Assembly (NCBI RefSeq): GCF_006385135.1
Contig: NZ_CP041025.1
Location: 3,751,501 to 3,815,500 of the forward strand
DNA: 64,000 bases
DNA from: Paremcibacter congregatus
GTDB taxonomy: Bacteria; Pseudomonadota; Alphaproteobacteria; Sphingomonadales; Emcibacteraceae
Direction: 5' to 3'
Shown piece by piece: positions 57,331-64,000 of this stretch. The first letter of the stretch is position 1. Every line of letters starts with the position of its first letter. Made by a program: the position numbers and the translations under genes. The notes under the pieces were generated by a model that worked only from the letters and a program-made list of their open reading frames with translations, was not told the origin of the DNA and made no database searches.

Positions 57331-58314
57331 TTAAAGGCCTTTGTTAGATTTTTCGGCATCGGACGCCAGGACTTCGCGGAAATATTTTTCCGCCCCCGGA
57401 TGCAGTGGCGCCACCAGTCCGGCGCTGGCCATTTCATCAACCTTCAGCATCTGAAAGGCGATATGCAGACGTTTGAAATTGTCGAGATCACCGACCACCG
57501 CCTTGGTGATCTGATAAATCACATCGTCTTTCACATCCGCCGAGGTGACAAACACCGCCCGCATGCCAAATGTCTTCACATCTTCAGGCGAGCCATTATA
57601 CATGCCGCCCGGAATGATTGCCGTGCTGTAATAAGGAGTTTCCGCCACCAGCTTGTCGACAACAGGCCCCGCGACCTCGACAACCACAGACTCGCAACTG
57701 GTGGTCGCCTCCTTGATCGCACCGCTCGGATGGCCCACCACATAGATGATCGCATCCAGTTTATTGTCACACAGGGCCTGGGACTGTTCGGCGGCCTTCA
57801 GTTCGGCGGCAATGGCGAAATCCTGCTGTCCCCAGCCCAGATACGCCAACAAAGCCTCTACCGTAGCCCGGCTGCCGGAACCAGGGTTGCCAATATTGAC
57901 CCGCTTGCCCTTCAGATCAGCAAAGGTTTTTACACCGCTGTCCTTACGGGCGATAACGGTGAAAGGCTCTGAATGGAGCGAGAAAACCGCCCGCAGCTTT
58001 TCAAAGCGGCCTTCTTTTTCAAAGAGTTTCGCCCCCTGATAGGCATGATATTGCCAGTCGGACTGGGTCACGCCAATATCAAGGTCGCCGTTTCTCACCG
58101 CCCGGATATTATAGATTGACCCGCCGGTGGCCTCGACCGAGCAGCGCAGTCCATGCTCTGTCCGGTGGCGATTGACCATGCGGCAAATTGCCGCGCCTGC
58201 CGGATAATAGATGCCCGTCACCCCGCCGGTGCCGATCGTGATAAAGCGATCTTCGCTTTCCGATCCACAGCCCCACAAAGAGAATGTTATCAAAAAAATT
58301 ACAATATGTTTCAT
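57331..58314 (-). CDS. TAXI-family TRAP solute-binding lipoprotein
   Basis: A 327-residue periplasmic binding protein with lipobox SLWGC (acylated Cys16). The mature part has the TAXI signatures ITIGTGGVTGIYYPAGAAICRMVN (two blocks) near residue 26, GDLDIGVTQSDWQYHA near 76 and GNPGSGSRATVEALLAYLGW near 137. It captures a solute for the fused permease encoded 4 bp downstream. Known TAXI ligands include glutamate and glutamine, and others are unidentified. It follows the CapA gene by 40 bp. Confidence 0.94.
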   Translation of the reverse strand: MKHIVIFLITFSLWGCGSESEDRFITIGTGGVTGIYYPAGAAICRMVNRHRTEHGLRCSVEATGGSIYNIRAVRNGDLDIGVTQSDWQYHAYQGAKLFEKEGRFEKLRAVFSLHSEPFTVIARKDSGVKTFADLKGKRVNIGNPGSGSRATVEALLAYLGWGQQDFAIAAELKAAEQSQALCDNKLDAIIYVVGHPSGAIKEATTSCESVVVEVAGPVVDKLVAETPYYSTAIIPGGMYNGSPEDVKTFGMRAVFVTSADVKDDVIYQITKAVVGDLDNFKRLHIAFQMLKVDEMASAGLVAPLHPGAEKYFREVLASDAEKSNKGL

Positions 58315-58354
58315 TCTGAACCCTTATGCATCCCGAACCGGGTGAGTAGATTTA

Positions 58355-60496
58355 TCATCGCGCCGCAGTTCCTTTCTGACAGCGCCCCGTTACATCCTCT
58401 TCCCGCGCCGGGTCGTCATGATATTCATGGATTAGCGCCTGGTTTACATTCTGCTGCCCCGCCCTCACCGCCAAATGCGTATATTGATTGGGGAACTTGA
58501 CATGACCTGCTCCGTCGGCAGACTGATACGCGGTGCGCCATTCAACAAGCCCGATATTGTCAAAATAAACATCCGGCAGGTCCCGGCCTTCCTCACGCTC
58601 GACATCCAGCAAAAGACGATAGCTGCGATAGCCGACCCGGGGGCTGTTATAATCCACTGAAAGCCTGCGCCAGTCACCTTTGGCGACTTTCAGACTGCCC
58701 AGTAATTTCTTCGGCGCATTTTCAAGAGAATCCCCGAGTTTCCCCCTTGTCGGGCGGCCCTGAAAATAAACTTTGACGGTCACGTCCTGATCAGCGCGAA
58801 CCTGCCCGATCAGACTGCTTGGCGTTGCCGGACGATACAGGCGGGTAAACACCTTCATGCCAAACGTCGCCGTCTTCTTGCCGGTGGCGCCGGAAATTTT
58901 GAAGGATTTCACGCCCTGATAAGCTTCATCCCGGCTAAGGCCGGAGGCCGGATCCTCAATGATCCAACCCCGTTCGGGTGCATCAAAGTGGTCAAATGAT
59001 TCAAAATCGCCCCGCCGGAGCATTTCCTGACCGAAGCGATAGGTTAGATCAGTATCCTGCGCCTCAACTCCCGTAGCATAAACACCCGCCGTACAGTGCC
59101 CGAGGGAGATGACTTTTTCTTTCCCCGCTATCAGGTCCAGAGAAATATTCCGGGCGAGGCTGACGCCGGACGACGCCGGAGCTGTCGTAATTACACCGTG
59201 CCCCCCGCTGTAACCAAGACTGACGCCACGCCGGTCCGACAATTCAGCCGTGCGGCTCAGGATCGCCCGGCGGACCGGCCCGGTTGCCGGCGTCGGCACA
59301 TAGCCTTTGATGTAAACCGGCACAATTTCCGCCCGATGAAATTTCTCGCCATCCATCCACACATAAAGCATATAGGAAAATTGTGGCCCATAGAAATACT
59401 GGTCAAAAATAAAATTGCCCAGGGAATAAGCGATTAAACGGTCTTTATAGATTTCAAACCCCTGCACCACATGGGGATGATGGGCGATTGCCAGATCCGC
59501 GCCCTGATCTATGGCGCTTTTCAACCGCTGCTCCGTAAGCAGTGTCGGCTCTTCGCCATATTCCAGGCTGCCGTGATATTGCACAACCGTGGTGCGGCCT
59601 TCGGCCACTTCCGCCCCGACACTCCTGATGATATTTTCCATACTCCCGAGCGCGGCTCCGCCTTTATGATCGCCTTCCGCCGCCTGGTGCGGCTGGCCGC
59701 CGCCTTTCCAGCCGACATACCCCAGGAAGCTGTACGGCATATCCGAAATATCGATGCGATGGGCCGCCAGAGCCGCCTTCTCCGTCAGGCCCGCCCCGGA
59801 AAACGCCAGGGGGCTATCGTTAAGAATATCCAGTGTCGCGACAAGTCCTTCTTCAAGATTGTCATAGGTATGATTGTTGCCCAGGGTCACATAATCAACT
59901 CCGGCCCAGGCCAGCGCCGCCGCTGTTTCGGGTGGCGAAAAGAATGTCACCAGCTTCGACGCCGAGCCTTTCGGTCTGGCGGACATCACCTGGGTTTCCA
60001 GATTGACGGACCCATAATCGGCCCCGTCGAAATAAGGTTTCACATGACGAACGATGGCTTTGGTATCTTCAGCCTTGTGATCCGGCCGGATCAAAACCGT
60101 CTCATCGCCTCTCGGGCTGCTATAGCGCCGCCCCATCATCACATCCCCGCCAAACGCCAACATGACCCGACCCGGCTTTCTGGCGACCAGTTGTATCGGC
60201 GGAAGCGCATAGCCTTTCCCCATGTGATTCAATTCCAGCAGAGAAAATATCTGGGTAATCGGGAAAAAACCGGGGGCCGAAAATTGCAGGGACACAAGCT
60301 CCGTCTGTTCCACATCAAGGGTGAAAACACCGTCCCGCCCTTTGATCACATCTTTGTTGATCTGCACCGTAAAGTTCTGCACCGGCGCCCCGGAAGTATC
60401 CGTAAGACGACCGGACAGGGTTTCCGCCGTGGCAAAGCTTGTAAATTGACACAGGCTGAACACGCCAAAAACAATCAAACATATGCTACGCATCAT
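58355..60496 (-). CDS. CapA-family metallophosphatase-like protein with extra domains
   Basis: From ATG 60496 the protein has 713 residues. The N-terminus MMRSICLIVFGVFSLCQFTS is a signal peptide ending ATA; upstream in-frame ATGs are possible but lack hydrophobic logic. Residues ~25-100 resemble a carboxypeptidase-regulatory beta domain (LSGRLTDTSGAPV). Residues ~110-370 are a CapA/PgsA calcineurin-like domain with metal motifs GGDVMMGR (Asp118), NLET, GNNHTYDN, QYHGSLEYG (His308), HHPHVVQG and SLGNF. The C-terminal third is a beta-sandwich, perhaps carbohydrate-binding. CapA proteins act in poly-gamma-glutamate synthesis or degradation and anchoring. Its place upstream of a TAXI transporter suggests handling of a glutamate-rich polymer; inference. 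Confidence 0.85.
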   Translation of the reverse strand: MMRSICLIVFGVFSLCQFTSFATAETLSGRLTDTSGAPVQNFTVQINKDVIKGRDGVFTLDVEQTELVSLQFSAPGFFPITQIFSLLELNHMGKGYALPPIQLVARKPGRVMLAFGGDVMMGRRYSSPRGDETVLIRPDHKAEDTKAIVRHVKPYFDGADYGSVNLETQVMSARPKGSASKLVTFFSPPETAAALAWAGVDYVTLGNNHTYDNLEEGLVATLDILNDSPLAFSGAGLTEKAALAAHRIDISDMPYSFLGYVGWKGGGQPHQAAEGDHKGGAALGSMENIIRSVGAEVAEGRTTVVQYHGSLEYGEEPTLLTEQRLKSAIDQGADLAIAHHPHVVQGFEIYKDRLIAYSLGNFIFDQYFYGPQFSYMLYVWMDGEKFHRAEIVPVYIKGYVPTPATGPVRRAILSRTAELSDRRGVSLGYSGGHGVITTAPASSGVSLARNISLDLIAGKEKVISLGHCTAGVYATGVEAQDTDLTYRFGQEMLRRGDFESFDHFDAPERGWIIEDPASGLSRDEAYQGVKSFKISGATGKKTATFGMKVFTRLYRPATPSSLIGQVRADQDVTVKVYFQGRPTRGKLGDSLENAPKKLLGSLKVAKGDWRRLSVDYNSPRVGYRSYRLLLDVEREEGRDLPDVYFDNIGLVEWRTAYQSADGAGHVKFPNQYTHLAVRAGQQNVNQALIHEYHDDPAREEDVTGRCQKGTAAR

Positions 60497-60600
60497 GACC
60501 AGTACCCGCCCTTTATACTCTTTTATTACCTCCATAATAGCCTGATTCAAACCCGAAAGATAATAGCAAGTCATGCTCTCCCCATAACGATAGGTTATAC

Positions 60601-61500
60601 TTATTTCGCCGGCTGAACCAGTTCTTCATAGACCTGCTTAAGATAACCCAGAAAATTCTGGCACACATTGGACAACGGACGACTTTCGGCATATAGCCCT
60701 GTCACCGCATAGGTAATCGGCGGGGTAAATCCTTTAAAACTGGTTTTCCCCGGCCCTTCCGCCTGCGCGGTCAGCTGATCGACAATGGCCATCCCCATAC
60801 CATACCCAACCAAATTCTTGGCGATATAATAGGTTTGTACCGTAATGGCGGAATCGGTACTGACGCCTTCCTGAAGGATACGCTGAAACAGCAAGTCGGA
60901 TAAAGGACCACTGTCCTTGATGCTGATGATGTTTTTACCCTCAAGCTCCTCAAGGCCCAGACGATCCGGATTTTTCGGGAAACTTTCCGGATTATGAACG
61001 CAAACAAACTCGCCCTGCCCAAATTCATATCGCGCCAGGCCCACATGATTATCAGGGTTGAACGCCAGACCGATATCGATTTCATGTTCATAAAGAGAAC
61101 GGATCATGTCATCATAATGCCGGGTCTGGATGTCAAAAGTCACCCCCGGATGATCTTCGAGAAACCGGGCGATGGAAAGCGGCAGCACATTGAGTCCCAA
61201 TGCCGGCATGACAGAAAGCCGAATATGCCCCGCCGTGCCCGACTTGAGATTACGGGCTTTCTTCTGCAACGACAAAATCTGCTGATAGACCTGAGAGACT
61301 TCGGCGAACAAACTATGCGCCTCATCCGTTGGCACCAGCTTGCCTTTAACCCGCTTAAACAAAAGATACCCCAGCTGATCCTCGGCACGGTGCAATACCT
61401 TGCTGACCGCCGGTTGCGAGACATGGAGAAATTTAGCCGCATTACTGACAGAGCCTGTGGAGTATACCGCATGAAAAACTTCTATTTGCTTCATCTGCAT
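60601..61500 (-). CDS. LysR-type transcriptional regulator
   Basis: A 299-residue protein with the N-terminal winged helix (MKQIEVFHAVYSTGSVSNAAKFLHVSQPAVSKVLHRAEDQLG in blocks) and a type-2 effector domain. The wording SNAAKFLHVSQPAVSKVLHR recalls CysB/GcvA-like regulators. It is upstream of, and co-oriented with, the CapA-TAXI-TRAP-receptor-carboxypeptidase run, 104 bp before the CapA start, and divergent from the TetR gene. It is the natural regulator of that run; the inducer is unknown. Confidence 0.92.
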   Translation of the reverse strand: MQMKQIEVFHAVYSTGSVSNAAKFLHVSQPAVSKVLHRAEDQLGYLLFKRVKGKLVPTDEAHSLFAEVSQVYQQILSLQKKARNLKSGTAGHIRLSVMPALGLNVLPLSIARFLEDHPGVTFDIQTRHYDDMIRSLYEHEIDIGLAFNPDNHVGLARYEFGQGEFVCVHNPESFPKNPDRLGLEELEGKNIISIKDSGPLSDLLFQRILQEGVSTDSAITVQTYYIAKNLVGYGMGMAIVDQLTAQAEGPGKTSFKGFTPPITYAVTGLYAESRPLSNVCQNFLGYLKQVYEELVQPAK

Positions 61501-61525
61501 ATGTGCGACACAACCTTTTCTATTA

Positions 61526-61565
61526 CACAGTCCCTAACCATCCGGGCCCATATTATCAGACTGTG
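61526..61565. promoter_or_regulatory. Inverted repeat in LysR/TetR divergent gap
   Basis: Perfect 7-bp arms CACAGTC (61526-61532) and GACTGTG (61559-61565), separated by 26 bp, just upstream of the LysR start. TGTGCGACACA near 61502-61512 is a second small dyad at the start codon. Either could be an operator; unproven. Confidence 0.35.
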
Positions 61566-61717
61566 ACATAACGTCTATCCTTCATCACAAAAAAGACAGA
61601 CCCGGCGCAGAAATAGGGCCTGTAAAAGCCGCCAAAACGTTGCTACATCCCCTCTGTTTAAAAATAGACTTGTCTTGAAAAATAAAGCCATCTATAAATT
61701 TAGAAAAGGATATTCAC

Positions 61718-62335
61718 ATGACAGGTTTAAGAGCCAAACAGAAAGCGCGCCGCCGCGAAATGATTGAAAAAGCGGCCGTTCACCTCTTTGAAAAAAAGGG
61801 GTTTGCCGTCACCACAATCGAAGATATTTCAGAAGAAGCTCTGGTATCGCCGGCCACCGTGTATAATTATTACGGCAATAAAGGAGAGCTTCTGCTCGCG
61901 CTGATCGCCCACGGCGAGGAAGACACCCGCAGCAAGCGCGCCGAATATGAACAGCGCGCCGCCAGCGAAGATCCCGCCGATCTGCTGACCGATATCATCG
62001 GGTCAAACATGCAGAATACCCTGAGATATATGTCCCGGGAATTATGGGGACATGTGGTCGCCTATGTCGCCACCACATCCGACCCGGATGTCGCCCCCCG
62101 CTATTTGGCGGGCATCGCCGATGATCTTGCGGCCGCCCTGGCTGTGGCGCTCGAAAAATATAGTGAACTCGGCGTGCTGCGTCCGCTGGATGCCGAACAA
62201 TATGCCTATCTGATGACCCGGCTGGAACGGAACCATTTCCTCGGATTTATTTATCTCAAATCCATGACGATTGAAGAAATGCTCGCCGGAGTCAGAAAAG
62301 ATATAACTTTACTGGTGGAAAGCCTCAAGGCCTGA
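61718..62335 (+). CDS. TetR-family transcriptional regulator
   Basis: A 205-residue repressor-type protein. Residues ~10-60 hold the helix-turn-helix (IEKAAVHLFEKKGFAVTTIEDI, SPATVYNYYGNKGELLLALI); the rest is the ligand-binding helical domain, with no clear clue to the effector. The gene is followed after 168 bp by a co-directed TonB receptor whose promoter region contains repeated AT-rich elements, so it probably regulates that receptor. The start is ATG 61718 after AAAGGA. Confidence 0.92.
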   Translation: MTGLRAKQKARRREMIEKAAVHLFEKKGFAVTTIEDISEEALVSPATVYNYYGNKGELLLALIAHGEEDTRSKRAEYEQRAASEDPADLLTDIIGSNMQNTLRYMSRELWGHVVAYVATTSDPDVAPRYLAGIADDLAAALAVALEKYSELGVLRPLDAEQYAYLMTRLERNHFLGFIYLKSMTIEEMLAGVRKDITLLVESLKA

Positions 62336-62423
62336 TTTTCCCAGCAAGCCTTTGATTACAAACTTTTTATGACCTGATCAAGTCTCGGGTCTGGCCGGGT
62401 TTTAGGTAGCTTTGTACGAGTAG

Positions 62424-62477
62424 AATATATTTTTATAGTTGACTATAATATTTTTGTCGTCAATAATATTTTTAGTC
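62424..62477 (+). promoter_or_regulatory. Repeated AT-rich elements upstream of TonB receptor
   Basis: Two exact copies of ATAATATTTTT (62445-62455 and 62463-62473, 18-bp period) each followed by GTC or AGTC, and a looser third copy near 62424-62435. TTGAC and GTCAA arms bracket the first. The array lies 27-80 bp before the receptor start, as an operator or UP-element would. Confidence 0.45.
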
Positions 62478-62503
62478 AGTATAAATTTATGGGAGGACAT
62501 TTA

Positions 62504-64000
62504 ATGTCTGTAAGAAAAAAGATTACATCACTTGCGCTACTGTCATCCACCGCCCTTGTCGCCGCAACGCCGGGCCTGGCCCAGGATGCCGCCCAGAGCA
62601 CAGAAAACCAGATTAAACTGGAAGAAATCGTGGTGACAGCCACCCGGCGGGCGACCATGGTTCAGGATATCCCCTATAACATCTCCGCCCTGTCCGGCAG
62701 TGAAATCGATGATATGAAAATGATCGACGCCACTGAAATGCTGCGCTCCATTCCCGGCATTGTGGTCGCCGACCGCGGCAACCGCAACGCCGCCACCAAA
62801 AATGACATCCGCATCCGGGGTCTGAATGTTGATGGCGCCGCCCGCGGGGATTACGCCGCTTCCTCCGCCCCGACCGTGGCCACCTATATCAATGACACGC
62901 CCGTTTTCGCCAATATGATGTTGAAAGATCTGGAGCGGGTCGAAGTCCTGCGTGGCCCGCAAGGCACCCTTTATGGGTCCGGCGCCCTCGGCGGCGCGGT
63001 GCGTTACATCACCAGAAAACCGGTTCTCGGTGAATTTAGCGGCACAGTCAGCGGCACCGGCAGCAGCACAAAAGGCTCCGGCGGCATCAGCTGGACAGGC
63101 GATGTCGTGCTGAATGTTCCCCTCGGCGACAAAATCGCCCTGCGCGCTGTCGCCAGCCATCTGGATAACGCCGGCATTATTGATTATGTCAATGTCTATG
63201 AACTCGACAACAGCGGCGCGCCGGTGATCCCCGGCGATATCAACGACACCGACGCCAGCTATAAAACGGTCAAGGACGCTGACACGGCCGAGATTGATTT
63301 TCTCCGCCTGAGCGCCTTTATGGAAGTCAGCGACGCGATCGACATTTCCCTGATGTATACCACCCAGAGCGACGAAGCCGGCAGCCGCCGCGCCACCGCC
63401 GAAGGTTTCCTTGATGGATACGGTAATGAATATGGCGCCTATACCTCTGGATCGGTACAGCTGGAACCCAGTGAAGCCGACCTGGAAATGTTCGCCGCAG
63501 AAATCAACGTGGATCTCGGGTTCGCAACCCTGACCTCCTCCACCTCTCATTATGACGTTCACGGATCGGCCATCAGCGAGAATACCGGGTTCTATGCTCA
63601 GAAAAACTGGCTGGGCGGTCTGTATTATAATTCGCCGCGTCCTCTCGCCCGGGCGGACCGTAGTTTCGGCGACAAGGCCTTCATTCAGGAAGTCCGCCTG
63701 GTGTCCGATAACGAAGGACCTTTAAACTGGGTTGCCGGCGTATATTACCAGGATCAGGATAAAACAGTGGGCCAAACCAGCACGCTCGCCGGTTACAAAG
63801 CCTGGGCCTCACAAATGTTTGGCTGGATGTCCCCCGGATTTGGTTATGATGAAAATGACAATGATTTCATCTATACCGACCTGTCCAAAGTGAAAGAAAC
63901 CGCCGTTTACGGCGAGGTCACCTATGACATCGGAGACAGCCTTCACCTGACCGGCGGCATGCGCTGGTTTGACAGCAGTGTTTCATCCGACGCGGAAGTG
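62504..64000 (+). CDS. TonB-dependent receptor, 3' partial
   Basis: The frame is open from ATG 62504 (GGGAGG upstream) to the window end, 499 codons, so the C-terminal barrel is cut. The signal peptide MSVRKKITSLALLSSTALVA ends near PGLAQD. LEEIVVTATRRATMVQDIPYNIS is the TonB box/plug start (two blocks); DIRIRGLNVDG and RVEVLRGPQGTLYGSGALGGAVRYI (two blocks) are the plug signatures. The type resembles short iron-chelate or small-substrate receptors of marine alphaproteobacteria. A TetR gene lies 168 bp upstream. The substrate is unknown. Confidence 0.93.
   Translation, partial: MSVRKKITSLALLSSTALVAATPGLAQDAAQSTENQIKLEEIVVTATRRATMVQDIPYNISALSGSEIDDMKMIDATEMLRSIPGIVVADRGNRNAATKNDIRIRGLNVDGAARGDYAASSAPTVATYINDTPVFANMMLKDLERVEVLRGPQGTLYGSGALGGAVRYITRKPVLGEFSGTVSGTGSSTKGSGGISWTGDVVLNVPLGDKIALRAVASHLDNAGIIDYVNVYELDNSGAPVIPGDINDTDASYKTVKDADTAEIDFLRLSAFMEVSDAIDISLMYTTQSDEAGSRRATAEGFLDGYGNEYGAYTSGSVQLEPSEADLEMFAAEINVDLGFATLTSSTSHYDVHGSAISENTGFYAQKNWLGGLYYNSPRPLARADRSFGDKAFIQEVRLVSDNEGPLNWVAGVYYQDQDKTVGQTSTLAGYKAWASQMFGWMSPGFGYDENDNDFIYTDLSKVKETAVYGEVTYDIGDSLHLTGGMRWFDSSVSSDAEV

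Noticed and set aside
62543-63562. 339-codon open frame opposite the last TonB receptor
   Set aside because: The plus-strand frame has a signal peptide, TonB box and plug signatures; the opposite frame has none.

Overview
The window reads as a chromosomal segment of a Gram-negative, probably marine or halotolerant alphaproteobacterium. The basis is gene content: four TonB-dependent receptors (one cut by the window end), two RND-type multidrug pumps and an MMPL-type exporter, an ectoine cluster of the ectABC-ask type, a LuxI/LuxR quorum-sensing pair with a phytanoyl-CoA-dioxygenase-type gene, and moderately GC-rich coding sequence with AT-rich regulatory gaps. Order-level placement (Emcibacterales/Kordiimonadales-like or a sphingomonad relative) is a guess. 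No rRNA, tRNA, CRISPR array, phage or insertion sequence was seen.

Layout. (1) 1-6418, plus strand: reductive pyrimidine catabolism (omega-amino-acid aminotransferase cut by the window start, CoA-acylating semialdehyde dehydrogenase, beta-ureidopropionase, NCS1 transporter, dihydropyrimidinase), enough to take dihydrouracil to acetyl-CoA. (2) 6493-10715: adaptor and permease of an RND pump. (3) 10712-15115, minus: an acyl-CoA dehydrogenase coupled to a molybdopterin oxidoreductase, plus a small exported Rap1a/Tai-like protein. (4) 15204-15996: DUF2975 membrane protein and XRE regulator separated by a 12-bp tandem repeat. (5) 16071-23963: one large TonB receptor, then an AraC regulator, a second receptor and an HSL-type esterase. 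(6) 24101-29498: LysR regulator divergent from an MMPL exporter / LolA-like protein / outer-membrane barrel operon. (7) 29502-36794, minus: five-gene run of outer-membrane factor, adaptor, RND permease, HutD-like protein and PurU. (8) 37026-38269: double-CDGSH protein and a DUF1861 protein.

(9) 38638-41203, minus: luxR, luxI and a PhyH-type dioxygenase, facing away from (10) 41868-47496, plus: ectA, ectB, ectC, ask and a sodium/solute symporter. Two intergenic hairpin regions interrupt the ect run. No MarR-type EctR gene is present, so the quorum-sensing genes occupy the usual regulator side of the cluster.

(11) 47525-61500, entirely minus: FMN-binding glutamate-synthase-like protein, MipA/OmpV protein, M14 metallocarboxypeptidase of the CCP (deglutamylase-like) type, TonB receptor, fused TRAP permease, TAXI binding protein, CapA-family metallophosphatase and LysR regulator. 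Together these look like an uptake and processing locus for a peptide or polyglutamate-like substrate; that role is inference and is the most interesting hypothesis in the window. (12) 61718-64000: TetR regulator, repeat-rich promoter region and the start of another TonB receptor.
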